From assembly GCA_034440635.1 (NCBI GenBank), contig JAOTON010002207.1:27501-91500 (forward strand): a DNA stretch of 64,000 nucleotides. The letters run 5' to 3'. This document shows, piece after piece, positions 1 through 44,939 of this stretch. Each line of letters opens with the position of its first letter. The first letter of the stretch is position 1. The translations under genes were made by a program, and so were the position numbers. Source of the DNA: Lepas anatifera (taxonomy: Eukaryota > Arthropoda > Thecostraca > Lepadidae). A model generated the notes under the pieces. That model was given only the letters and a program-made list of their open reading frames with translations, made no database searches and was not told the DNA's origin.

Positions 1-716
1 GCATTGATTTCAGGTGGCAAACAATGTAGAGGGATTTGTAAGATGATCGGAGCTCATAACCCTCTACCTATTCGGGGTGGATTAGACGCACTGCACGCTT
101 TTCGGAGCTACGGAAAATCGGTTCGTTATGATGCAACGCTTCCAAGGATATGTGAGCCAAATTCAATGTCATACTTGTTGTCTAAACGTAAAGTCCAGGT
201 CATGTTAGGTCATATAGATGTGTGTAGGGTATTAAAGCTTTTGTTTCAGTGCTTGGCATAAATAGCTAGTTTGTCTTTTTCTTCTCGTCAGTTTTACCCT
301 GCCACTGACATTGTAGTGATATAGAGTTTATCGTGCTCCATGCGATTTTATACCAATGTAGACCAGTCAAATCAATATAATCCATTTATATTCTTGCGTA
401 GTTGTGATATTGGAGATGCTTACTTTTAGTGTAATATTTGTATGCTGTGTGTACTTATCATATAAGGAAAAAAAGTTAAAATCCTCCTCAGGCATGGGGT
501 CATTTTCAAAGGTTTGCACGGGGTCTTAGCTAGCTTCCTCGCTGCATTTGATCTTGGAACAGCAATATGGCAGGCTGGGGCATACCTGCCCTTGTCATAA
601 GATGCTAATTAAATCCCGGTAATGGTGTCTGGTGGCTGACGATCTTGCTGCTGTTATTAGTTGAAAGCAAGGAAGGCCAGCTTCCCTTTCAATATCCTGG
701 TCTGTTATGTTTGCAG
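1..716. other. Upstream intron or flank, no gene recognised
   Basis: I recognise no coding exon here. An 85-codon open frame at 4-261 has no familiar domain. The region precedes the first visible BRD7/9 exon, which begins at an internal acceptor, so it is most likely intron. The lysine/histidine-rich N-terminal exon expected for BRD7/BRD9 was not found here and should lie to the left of the window. Confidence 0.5.
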
Positions 717-10834
<10,118 letters not shown>

Positions 10835-10936
10835 CGCCGACCTCTCCGCCGGAACACGGACACGGCGCCAGCCCGGCCTGCACGAGCTGCTGGCTGACGT
10901 CTGGCGCCGACCTCTCCGCCGGAACACGGACGCGAC

Positions 10937-13222
10937 CAAGCAGGCGATCACTGGGAGCTGTCGCGTGAACGCCTGACTTTTCTAAACAGTACCGCATCTG
11001 CACTATTCACTCCTCCATTTCTTGTTCATAGTAGTCATGTGCGTTCCATACTCCCCTCCCCCAGTTCACGCTCATGGCATTCATGTGCCCTCCATTCACC
11101 CCCTCCCCAGTTCATGCTCGTAGTAGTCATGTGTTCTCCATCCACACCGTGCCCCAATTTATGCTCATGAAGTCGAGAAGCATGTTCGCTCAATCCATCT
11201 GTTGCCCAATTTCATGCTCGTGGTAGTCGTGTTCACTTCATTCATTCACTTCCCCCCGCCCCCATTGTTCATCTTATGGTAGTCATCTGCGCTCCATCCA
11301 CCCATTGTCCCCGCACACGCATATGCACGCTTTCTCATATAAAACACTGGCCTCTCCGAACTCAAGTGCTGTCCCATACCCGTGTGTGTTGCGTTCTTCC
11401 CGTCCCGGGACATCCCAGTACGGTGATTGTTGCGGTAGAGTCCACGCGACCCGGCGGCCGCCGACGCTCCCGATCGGCATTGCCATAGCAACCTGTCGGG
11501 ACACCTCCCACTTGTCTGAATGAGAAACTGCCTGCCAACCTGTGGGTGGGTGGGTGGGTGTGACGTGGATGGTTGACCAAGGTCTGCCGTACTACAGTGC
11601 TAGTGCTATCAGCTGAATGGTCGTCTGTCTGTTGGACTCCTCCACTACCTGCCTTATGTCATCGAGTTTGCATATTCAATAGGAGCCCGGGGGAGAGGAT
11701 CGCAACGTTGAAACTCTGTCGAGTGGTGCGTGCTAAAGGGTATGGTCATGAGGGTGTTTTTTATTATCAGTCATAATGATGCGGAAGTATTTGTATCCGT
11801 TTTTACGGTGTGGCTTGAGTGCATTGTTTTTGTGCGCCAATGGCATGGCATCAATATCTCGGTGTCGGCGCACGAGGGGCCTGAAGGGCACCTGCGGGCG
11901 CACTTGGGACGTGATCTGTGTACAAACCAGCCCGGGACGTCCACGCTCGGATGTCCCCGGCGCAGCCAGAGATGTTGCTCTTTTACAAAACATGTCAGCC
12001 CATCCGTTAGGGCGGGTGTTTTCGACAGTGGATGCTCGGATATTGTTCAGTCGATCCTGAGTGGGATTTGTGACGTGTTTTTACCTTGCCTAGGATGAGA
12101 CAACATTTACGAGAACATATGCATCTCATGAACGTGCTGTGATATTTTGAAGACATCTACCGATGTCAATACAAACCGCTTCTGTTGGTAATTTTTTGCG
12201 ATATCGCGGAACAAAAATGCAGCCTGTGAAATAGACATCCGTTTTCTCGATGGGTCATGGTAATGTCCACACAGTCATCGCGTTTAAAGAGACCTGGTTT
12301 TATCGTGACTGAAGGAGACAGGTGCCAGTTGAGTGGAGTTTCGATCACTGGACCTGGCTCAGTTTCGTCCGGCACGTCTGGTTATACCGCAGGACAGATC
12401 GGTCGTACGCTGCGGCGTCTCCATGGCAACGCTGCGTGACGCTTCGCCGGCCGCGGCGCTTTGTTCCGGAAATAGCGCTGCACGCTGCAGTCAGCGGCAT
12501 GGTCCGGCTAAAATACTGGTGGGATTAACTCAGCAACGGATGCGTGACAATTCCACGGCTACAGCCACTGATAGCGACTTTCCTTGTCAAACTTGCCCTT
12601 CAATTTTTGTCTTGTAGAACCTTTGTTTCGCCGGCGTACGACGACCAGCGATGGTTCAAAACTTACCGCCTATACAAATGAAGCACAGTTCAAAGCTCAC
12701 CGCCCGTGCCTAGTGCCGTCGATGTGCCCGCGGGCGCTGGGAGCGTCAGTAACTGGGAGGGGGACGAGAGGGGCCAGGGCACCGGCCGGCGTGGTGTGAT
12801 CACCCACCACCTCCGCCGTTGCAAAACTGACGTCATCGTGCATAATCATTCCGAGTATACATCTACCAACATCCAACCACCCTAAACACGTCGACTTCTT
12901 CCTCCCCTGCACCTTTCTCTGCAGTGACGTTGGGCAGTCCAGTCGAAGTCGGCGGGTGGGGGGAGGGGGAGCTCGGTCGGCGTCCAGCGGCAGTGCCCTA
13001 TCCCGGAGCCGCCGCGGTGGGGCTGTGCTGGGGTGCGGGGGAGGTGGTCACGCCCAGGCGCACTGCCGTGTCGACCTAAGGCAGCGGCGGGAGAAGGCGC
13101 GGAGGGCTGTCACGGGACAGAGGTGTGAGCGGTGTCGAGCCGGTAGCAGGGACCGTTCTAGGGTAAAACCTCGGACTGTGACGGGTCAGCGGTACTGACT
13201 GGATCGATTGGACGACGCGGCA
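10937..13222. other. Intergenic: BRD7/9 3' flank and TPPP 5' flank
   Basis: No conserved coding exon was recognised. At 11025-11315 there are about five degenerate copies of a 60-odd-bp unit containing TCATGCTCGTAGTAGTCATG and a CCCC-rich spacer. The stretch 12940-13200 is GC-rich and probably includes TPPP promoter or 5' UTR sequence. I cannot place a transcription start. Confidence 0.5.
11025..11315. repeat. Degenerate ~60-bp tandem repeat
   Basis: Around five imperfect copies share GCTCATGGCATTCATGTG- or GCTCGTAGTAGTCATGTG-like cores, followed by CTCCATCCACCCC tracts. The array lies downstream of the BRD7/9 stop. Confidence 0.65.
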
Positions 13223-27522
<14,300 letters not shown>

Positions 27523-27997
27523 AGAGGCGGGAGGAAGCGTCAGCTCGGCGGTGCTTTTGGTGTTGTTAATCGTAACCACTTGTTTCTGTGCAAAGGCCGT
27601 TAGCTTTCATAGCTCGTTGAGCAGCATGGATCCAAAGGTAGTCTGCGTAGCCTGGGTGCCACTGGGTCCTTTCCAAGCCCCGAAGAAGCTTGAGAATACA
27701 GACAGGGGTCTGTTCGGAAACTACACTCCAGTGTTTTTGGCAGTGCAACCAACAAAGTGTGGCTTACAGGTAAAATTGATGCCAGATGTTTTCAATTTCA
27801 ATACGGCTCAGACATTTCAATATAACTTTGATTTCACTACTAACCGGGAGCGGAGTATAGCTCTTCCTAGCCGAATTCTTGCAACTATATTGAGCCTTAG
27901 CTTAGCCTTAGCTATGTAGCTTAGCCTTAGCTAAGCTGAGCCTTAGCTATGTAGGCGCGGCCCAAGAACATTCCCGAAAGAAGGAACGGCATCATTG
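27523..27997 (+). other. TPPP 3' flank; weak PWP1-like short frame
   Basis: This is probably 3' UTR and flank of TPPP. An ATG at 27627 opens a frame reading MDPKVVCVAWVPLGPFQAP and continuing to 27919. The start loosely resembles the N-terminus of PWP1 proteins (VAWV, then Pro and KLE). No donor or following exon was found, and the rest is low complexity, so this may be coincidence. Confidence 0.3.
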
Positions 27998-28859
27998 AAT
28001 GGGACCAGGGGCGCAGCCAGAGCTTTGGTATGGAGGGCACACCAACTTCGAGGGGCACCCCGGGGAAAAAAGGGCACTTATTAACGTAACCTAAAAACTT
28101 ACTATATCTTTGTTTATATCATTTTTGGACATCTTTGGTTCAATAAAAATGCAAATAAATCATTGAAGGATAAGGAAAACGCGATTAAAACCGAAAAGAA
28201 AGGAAAAAAATATCACCAAAATATCATGGAAGTAGCCAAAACACGACTGTTTTGGATAGATTTAAGGACAAATCAGCCAACTCATGCAAGTACTGAACAT
28301 CAGAGAAATCAGCGGAGCATGTGATATCTGTTACAATGTGCAGGTTAAGGCATATTGGAGTCGAAAATTCATTTGTTATGCCCACTGGTTTTGTCGTGAC
28401 GAGTGAGCCCTGGCAGAACGCGGATTAAGTTCCTTGCCTCCCACAATCGCCGTGGGACGAGGAGTGGCATAGTGTCTTTGGAAGAACACATTTTTGCTGC
28501 CGGAAAAATTTGGGAGATACCTTTTGAACGGGTTAATTAAGTTCCATATTCTCAAGGATCGGTCCCAGTTAAGAGTAAAAAAAGGTGAACAGGTCGGTGG
28601 TTTGGATGGGGTGTGACAGGGCTGAAAATTGTGAAAACTAGTTCTTCATTTAAATTAATTAGTAGAAATTCTGGTTTAGGGTACTGTGCTCTGAGCTCAG
28701 GGACACATGCCTTTTAATCATGCCTTCCCAGAATCCACCAGTATAATAAGCAATTTATATAACCAGGGGTGCCTAGGTGTCACAAGCCATTTTAGAGATT
28801 CCTCATTCCTTGTTAGCTCCGTTTTACAAGGAGAGTTTCCATTGTGTTTTTATTCCCCA

Positions 28860-31800
28860 TCTATTCAAGACCACCTCTGGGGCCCCCAAGTGTGGATCAG
28901 AGGCATCCAGAGCAGCTTCCTCTATCCCCCAGTTGTGCCTCCAGGGACTAGACTAGCTCAGTGACCCCGCTCTGAGATGATGGGAGTTGGCCTTGTGTTC
29001 TTATTATCTGTCTTTTCAAGACCACCTCAGGGGCCCCTGATGTAGATCAGGGCCACAGAGCAGCTCATGCTTCACCCAGGGACTAGACTAGCTCATTGGT
29101 CCCAGAGATGAGGTCATCAGACTAGCTCAATGGGCCACATATAGGCTCATAGGGCCTTAAACCAGTTCAAGAAGCCCCAGAACAGTTTAAGGAGCCAGAT
29201 CACCTCAGGGGGCCTCAAGTCAACTTAAGGGGCTCTCACAATCTCAGCGCCCAGACCAGTTCAGGGTACCCTCAGAACCTAGATCCGCTCTTGGGCCCCA
29301 GATCAGCTCTTGGGGCCCCAGATCAGTTCAGGAGCCTCAAGTCAGGTCAGGGGGCAAGATCAAGTCAGGGCCACTAAATCAGCTCAGGAATCCCTCACCA
29401 GTTCGGGGCCCAAGCAGTTCAAAAGTCCCAGAGCTGCTCAGGGAACACCAGATCAGCCCATAGGGCACCAGATCAGCCTCGGGGACAAACAATCAGATCA
29501 GTGGTCTCCGACCACCTCGGGGCCCAGATCAGCTCGGGAATACCAGATCAAGGCAGGAGGCACTTAATCAGCTCAGGAGCCCCATACCATCTCAGAGGCC
29601 CTCACCAGCCCCTGTGGTCCCAGCTCAGCTCAGTGCCTGGGAGCTGCTCAGGAAATCACGTAATCAACCAAGGAGGCCCGGGTCAGCTTAAAGGGCACCA
29701 TATTAGCCATGGGGCACCAGACTAGCACAGAGGGAATAAGATGGGCTCAGGAGACACACTGATGACTCAGCAGGCACCAGATCGACTCAGGGGGCATTAG
29801 TTAAGTTCAGGAGGCAGTATATCTGCTCAGGGTGCACCAGACCGATCAGCGCAGGGGGCAAGTTCTAGTCAGGGGCACTAAATCAGCTCAGGGATCCCTC
29901 ACCAGCTCGCGGCCCATTCAGTTTAAAAGCCCCAGAGCTGCTCAGGGAATACCAGATGCCCATGGGGCACCAGATCAGCTTCAGGGACAAACAATCAGAT
30001 CAGTGGTCCCCGACCAGCTCGGGAATACCAGATCAAGTCAGGAGGCACTTAATTAGCTCAGGAGCCCCATACCATCTCAGGGGCTCTCATCAGCCTCTGT
30101 GGGCCCGGCTCAGCTCAAGGCTTTAGAGCTGCTCATGAAATCACGTAAGGAGGCCCAGATCAGCTTAAAGGGCACCAGATTAGCTCAGGGGGTACCAGAC
30201 TAGCTCAGAGGGCATCAGATGGGCTCAGGAGGCACCAGATCGACTCAGGGGCATTAGCGCATCTCAGGTGGCACCAGATCGATCCGCTCGGGGGCCAGAT
30301 CAGCTCCCAGCCCCCAGACTATGGCAAGAGCCTAAATCAGCTCAGGGAGCAACATAACAGCTCATGGGGCACAAGGTGGGCTCAGGGCTCACCAATCCAG
30401 CTCCGGGGAGCACCAGGCCATCTAAGGAGAGATCAATAATCAACTGAGGGGGACCTAATCAGCTGAAGAGGCACCATATTGACTTAGGAGACAGAATCAA
30501 CTTAGGGAGGCATGAGATCAGCTCGGGGCCCGAATCAGGTCAAGGGACACTAAATCAGCTATTAGGGCACCAAGAAAGCTCGGAGGCATTAGACTAATTT
30601 GAGGGCATTATATAGGTTCAGGAGGCACAATTATTTGCTCAGTGGGGCACTCGATTGACTCAGGGGCACCAGATCAGCTTAGAGGGCAAGCAATCAGCTC
30701 AAGGGGGCAAGACCAGCTGAGAGGCCACGAGATGAGCTCAAGGAGCACCAGATTAGCTTCACCCGTACGATTATTGGCGACGATGAGGCATTAGGTGGAC
30801 ACATACTAGGTGCCTATACTCTTCCCGGGTGCTTGGAAAGGCGACAGAATGCCCTAGCTGACCAAAAAGGCACTTAATTGTCATACAGTAGTTGAAATCG
30901 CTAAATGCGGTCTAGTTCCATCTGGGTTTAACGGCGTAGGGCACTAAATTTCGAGCGGCACGGCCCAAAGCAGGTACACCGCCTGACAATCAAAAGGGCA
31001 CCCCGGCAGTGATGGGGGCACGTGCCCCATGTGCCCCCCTGGCTGCACCCCTGGACAGTAGATCAACTCCGGGAGGCATTAAATAAGCTCAGGGGCCCGG
31101 ATCAGCTCAAGGGGCACTAAAACAGCTTAAAGGACACCAGGCAAGCTCGGAGGCATCAAACTAAAGAGAGTATTATATAGGTTCAGAAGGCACACTCATT
31201 TTCTCAGGGGGCACCAGATTGACTACAAGGGCACCAGATCAGCTCAGAGGGCACATGATCAGCTCCAGGGGGCACCAGATGAGCTGCGCCCGTACGATTA
31301 TTGGTGACGATGAGGCATTACTTGGAAACTGATTACGTGCCTATACTCTTCCCGGGTGCTTGGAAATGCGACAGAATGCTTTAGCTGACCAAAAAGGCAC
31401 TTAATTGTCATACAGTAGTTGAAATCGCTAAATGCGGTCTAGTTCCATCTGGGTTTAACGGCGTAGCTGGCACTAAATTTCGAGCGGCACGGCCCAAATC
31501 AAAAGGGCACCACCTAGCAATCAAAAGGGCACCACCTAGCAATCAAAAGGGCACCACCTAGCAATCAAAAGGGCACCCGGCACCAATGGGGGCACGTGCC
31601 CCCTGTGCCCTCTGGCTGCGGCACTGGACAGTAGATAAACTACGGGAGGCATTAAATAAGTTCAGGGGCCCGGATCAGCTCAAGGGGCACCAGGCAAGCT
31701 CGGAGGCATCAGGCAACTCGGAGAGCATTATATAGGCTCAGAAGGCAAAATTGTTTTCCCAGGGGGCACCAGATTGACAACGAGGGGATCAGATCAGCTC

Positions 31801-31880
31801 AGAGGGCACATGATCAGCTCCGGGGGCCAAGACCAGCGCTCAGGGGGCACCAGATGAGCTCAAGAGGCACCAGAATAGCT
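28860..31880 (+). repeat. Degenerate minisatellite CAGATCAGCTCAGGGGGCACC
   Basis: More than a hundred imperfect units of roughly 20-30 bp occupy most of the hAT-type element. Higher-order repetition is visible: about 29310-29720 resembles about 29800-30210. Confidence 0.85.
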
Positions 31881-32150
31881 CCGCCCGTACGATTATTGGC
31901 GACGATGAGGCATTATCTGGAAACGGATTACGTGCCTATACTCTTCCCGGGTGCTTGGAAAGGCGACAGAATGCCCTAACTGACCAACAAGGCACTTAAT
32001 TGTCAAACTATAGTTTAAATCGCTAAATGCAGTCTAGTTCCATCTAGGCTCAACGGCGTAGGGCACTAAATTTCCAGCGGCACGTCCCAAAGAGGGTACA
32101 CCACCTGGCAATCAAAAGGGCACCCCGGCACCGATGGGGGGCACGTGCCC
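30764..32150 (+). repeat. Three copies of a hAT 3'-terminal block
   Basis: A block beginning CCGTACGATTATTGG and containing GTGCCTATACTCTTCCCGGG occurs near 30764, 31270 and 31885. Each runs into a G/C-rich palindromic GGGGGCACGTGCCCC segment, followed by CTGGCTGC. The last copy is the true element end. Between 31500 and 31575 a short unit ATCAAAAGGGCACCACCTAG is itself repeated. Confidence 0.85.
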
Positions 32151-32599
32151 CCTGTGCCCCCCCTGGCTGCGCCACTGAATGGGACAAACAAGTGGAGCAC
32201 TTACTGTACGAAACTTGGTGACACGAGCCGACAGGCTGGACAGCTGAATTTTCGTCGCTGTGTTTGTGCTTGCTCGGATATTTGACCTGTTTAACGCTCA
32301 TGTATCAACTCCAACACGCCAATTTTGAGATATGTTCGCGATGCTGTGAAATTTCGCTCATTCTTGGCCGTCAATGTTTTCTGGCATTGTAGCGGCGACT
32401 GCATTACCGTGCAACCCCAAGCCCGGAACTAGTATCCACTTCTAAGACAGTGTCAATGCGTTCTCGGGATACGTTTATTTGTTTTTGGAAATAGTGACAG
32501 CAAAGCCCACGTCCTGGGGCAACAGCCGGCCGTACTTTTCATGTTAAAAGCATTTTAGTGGAGATTGAAGTACAGATGAAATGAGGACTTTTCCATCGG

Positions 32600-34345
32600 G
32601 GGTAGAAATAATCGTTCGGAGCGATCTCGGGTTCGTTAAATAAAGTCTTCTGCGAGTTCAGAATCATTACACAGTTTTAAACACGAACACATACAAGGAA
32701 ACATTTCAATACACGTTTGACACTATACCCAAATTGCCGAAAGAAGCCTATATTTTGAAGAAAAAAGCTAACCCAGCATGATATTGCACGTTATGATAAC
32801 ATAATCCCCCATCTAAACAGCCAGATCGAGTGGACATACCGAGCTTTTGTCGTTCAAGGCCGGGTTGAGTTTCGAAGTATGTGGCCATTGTAGATTTCTG
32901 AGGTTCAGATTGATTTATTTGTTTGCCCAAAACATTTAAAGTTATCATTTAACCCTCCCCAGGGGGCCATCGATGGCCCCCTAGGTTTTTCCGGGATAGC
33001 AGAAAACGACGGGCGCAGCACCGCGGTTGAGGGCTCTACCTCTCACTGCATATTTTCCATCATCCCTGAAATTTTTACCCGGGTCCAGGTGGTCCCGACG
33101 AGGTCACAGGTCACCTCTTCCTTTGGCTCTGTAAGGCTCTTTCAAGTCGATCGATTTGAAACTTCCTCCTTCTGACCCCTCCGGGTCTACAAGGTGTATA
33201 TCCGGGATTTTTCGATTTCGTGCCTGAGGTCGGTCACGAGGCGACCTCTCCATTGGAAAAGCATGGGGAAAGCTATTTCATGATATAAAAGCCACAAAAT
33301 GATTGCAAATACTCGACTGCTCGAACGCATTTTTGGACACCCTTTCGGATGCCAGGGTCATTTTGCCTTTGACTTTTCAGGTCATAAGGTCCCGAGGTCA
33401 AAACAGTATTTTGCATACTTTTGCCTAATTGAGCTGGCGGTGAAACAAACACCATCGTGTTTGTCTTGTCCTGCTTTTTTGATATACGGCGGTCTTTGTG
33501 ACCTTTCGTGACCTCGGTCTATTGGTCCGGGTGACCTTGGGGTCAAACCACTGGCGGGGTCTTTACGTTTCCATGGCGGAAAAGTACTGGCATTTGCTTC
33601 AATGTACTTTACCGGCCTCATAGCTCTATGCATAGAGTTATGCCCAGTTTGCTTAATCATTGTATTTGTGAAAATAGCCGATCTTGACCATTTGACCTCT
33701 GGGTAACCTTGACCTGGCACTAAACATGGTATTTCTGATTCCGCGGCTTTTTGCTTTGGATTTGCGCTAACGCCCTATTTTGTTGGGGGGCCATGATGGC
33801 CCCGGTGGGGCGAGGTGGCGCCCCCGGTCGGGTTAAAACGGGAGGATTACAAAGGTGGAAGTGGTCCCGAATCGATGGTTGGGGTGAACCTAAGAACCAG
33901 TCTCCTGTTCGATCGCGCTTCACTGTGTGCTGGCGCACTGCCGATCAGCAGTCAGTTGGTTCAGCCTACGCAAGACGCCTCGCACCAGTGGCCCTACTTA
34001 GCTGGTTTTTGCTTAAAAACTTCTGTAGAGTATTTACAAGCTACAGCAGAGACAGAGGGATTAGGCTATCACAACGAGCAAGATCGTGCTGGTTTAGGTT
34101 TGTCAACATATAGGCTTTTTTCGACGATTACGGTATGGTGTCAAGTAAGTCCTGTGTTTCTTGTATGTGTTCTTACTGAAGATGACTTTGTAATAAAGTC
34201 AAAACCAGTCTGAAGGATTCATTTCTTGGAAGAAAATTCTAGCAAAAATTTTAGGTAATAAACAGATCTAATCATTCGGAACTCGCAGAAGACGGTTTTT
34301 ATAACAACCCGAAACCGTTCCGAACGATTATTTCTGCGCCCAGTA
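32600..34345. mobile_element. Inverted-repeat element carrying TTAA MITE D
   Basis: About 70 bp at the left (AGAAATAATCGTTCGG, then CTTCTGCGAGTTC) is repeated inverted at the right (GAACTCGCAGAAG, then CCGAACGATTATTTCT). Removing the internal MITE leaves about 0.86 kb. The target duplication and superfamily could not be settled. No transposase is seen. Confidence 0.7.
32949..33836. mobile_element. TTAA-flanked MITE D
   Basis: TTAA at 32949-32952 and 33833-33836 flanks an element with ends CCCTCCCCAGGGGGCC and GGTCGGG. A palindrome GGGGGCCATCGATGGCCCCC lies at the left and GGGGGGCCATGATGGCCCC at the right. The interior has GGTTTTTCCGGGATAGCAG and many AGGTCA-like half-sites in the same order as MITEs B, C and E. 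Confidence 0.78.
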
Positions 34346-35574
34346 GGGAAGTCATTTCATTTCCACCGTACTTTTAATGGTAATGTGACTCATTCGCTAT
34401 CATGATTCAGCTGTAACTTATAGCCTCACATTTCCCGACACACAGTGATCGGATCAACTGTGGACCGCCCGCATGAAACGGCACAGGCAGGTGGGAAGAA
34501 TCGCATGTATTCCCCGGCGTTTCGACTATGTCTGCGGCGTTTCGACTTTGATGGCGCACGACTAATCGCGGCTGTACACCCAATATACACGGAAAACACA
34601 CAAACAACGGCAGTGAAAAGACAAACAGCGCAACCAGGAACAAACATGATTACTCCAGATGGTTGAATTTCATGCGTAATTCAGGTATTTTCAACAAGAG
34701 GTCTCAGAATACTCTCAGCTTGATAAAAACGTGATTCCAGCACTGAAAAACTACTCCTGAAACGAGACACCAATAAGACCTGCCATGCGTACAAATTAAA
34801 AACGCTACCAAGTAGAAAACGCAAACATTCCTTAGTTTTTAAGGATTGAAATACGATCATCAAACACAACTACCTAGTAAAAACATGGAAATGCCACTTG
34901 ACAGCGCGGGCCCGAACGCAAATCAGTCCTTTCCTGATCACGAGTGTTCCACACAAGGAATGTACACAGGTGCTGGATAGGAACGGCGACTTCCTTATAG
35001 TCGCAGGATCCAAGATGACAAACATCTTTATCAACGCAAAACCACTAAACAAAGTACGAAGAAAATACCAAGAGGGTGAGAAATGAACAGGAAATACGAG
35101 TATGAAATGATTCGTCAGATGAGCACGTCGATGAACAAGGAACGGCCATGGAGCGTTGACAAAACAAACGCACGTTGTGCAGATACCAGAGAACTACAGA
35201 ACAAAAACTATTACGGACAAGGGGGCACCGAAAACTAGAACCTTCTTCGAACCTTCACAGCCTTCTCCGCCGACTACTCTACTGAAGATGCGCATTATGT
35301 TGAATACTGGGGGACAACGTTGTACAGTGAATTCCCACGCAAATAAATGCAGCTATGAATCACACATGCTGAATTGCGCACCAATGCCAGGCCACCGTCA
35401 TCCTGTCATGTGAAACTGTGGCGCAGTTTTGAGCATCGCCGAACTGGTGCCTCGTCCAAGAAAGTCTGGGGATCTAGTCACATACTATGCTCTCTGCCCA
35501 GGACCACCCAAGCCTTAGCTTCTACCACAGCCAGCCAGCAAAACGTGCTGACTAAACCATGGCCAGTGTCGTCC
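34346..35574. other. Intergenic, no gene recognised
   Basis: Unique-looking sequence between the inverted-repeat element and the SHPRH 3' end. Short open frames on both strands lack recognisable domains. Confidence 0.5.
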
Positions 35575-35843
35575 ACCATCCTCCACCATGCAGCTGTCAG
35601 CAGGAGGTCTCTGCCTTAAACCCGGCTCCTCTCATTCTCAGTCATCCTCCACCATGCAGCTGTCAGCAGGAGGTCTCTGCCTTAAACCCGGCTCCTCTCA
35701 TTCTCAGTCATCCTCCACCAGGCAGCTGTCAGCAGGAGGTCTCTGACCTGAACCCGGCTGTTCCCTCTCATTCTCAGTCATCCTCCACCAGGCAGCTGTC
35801 AGCAGGAGGTCTCTGACCTGAACCCGGCTGTTCCCTCTCATTC

Positions 35844-35870
<27 letters not shown>
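35575..35870 (-). repeat. ~64-68-bp tandem repeat over the SHPRH stop codon and 3' UTR
   Basis: Four copies of CATCCTCCACCANGCAGCTG plus about 45 bp of spacer (GTCAGCAGGAGGTCTCTG). The rightmost copy is the coding end of SHPRH (on the minus strand: LLVEDG and TGA, 35844-35865). The other three lie in the 3' UTR. Confidence 0.88.
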
Positions 35871-42986
<7,116 letters not shown>

Positions 42987-43089
42987 AGTGACGGGCTTCC
43001 GACGATCAGAATGTACAGGTGAAGGTCAGTACTGGCCTGAAATAAGACAAAAACGAATTTACAATAAAATACCATAGTGAGCCATGGAA

Positions 43090-44939
<1,850 letters not shown>

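Larger units (their letters stand above)
27998..32185. mobile_element. 4.17-kb non-autonomous hAT-type element filled with minisatellite
   Basis: The ends CAGGGGCGCAGCCAG (28006) and CTGGCTGCGCCACTG (to 32177) are inverted, and AATGGGAC is duplicated exactly on both sides (27998-28005, 32178-32185). The 8-bp duplication and CAG ends indicate hAT. The first 700 bp are ordinary AT-rich sequence. The remainder is a degenerate repeat of CAGATCAGCTCAGGGGGCAC type, interrupted by three copies of a 250-300-bp block, two of which end in terminus-like sequence. No transposase is present. Confidence 0.87.

Noticed and set aside
28860..31880. Possible CRISPR-like array of short repeats and spacers
   Set aside because: Units are degenerate, spacing is irregular, no cas genes are present, and the block sits inside a transposon with hAT-type ends and target duplication in a eukaryotic genome.
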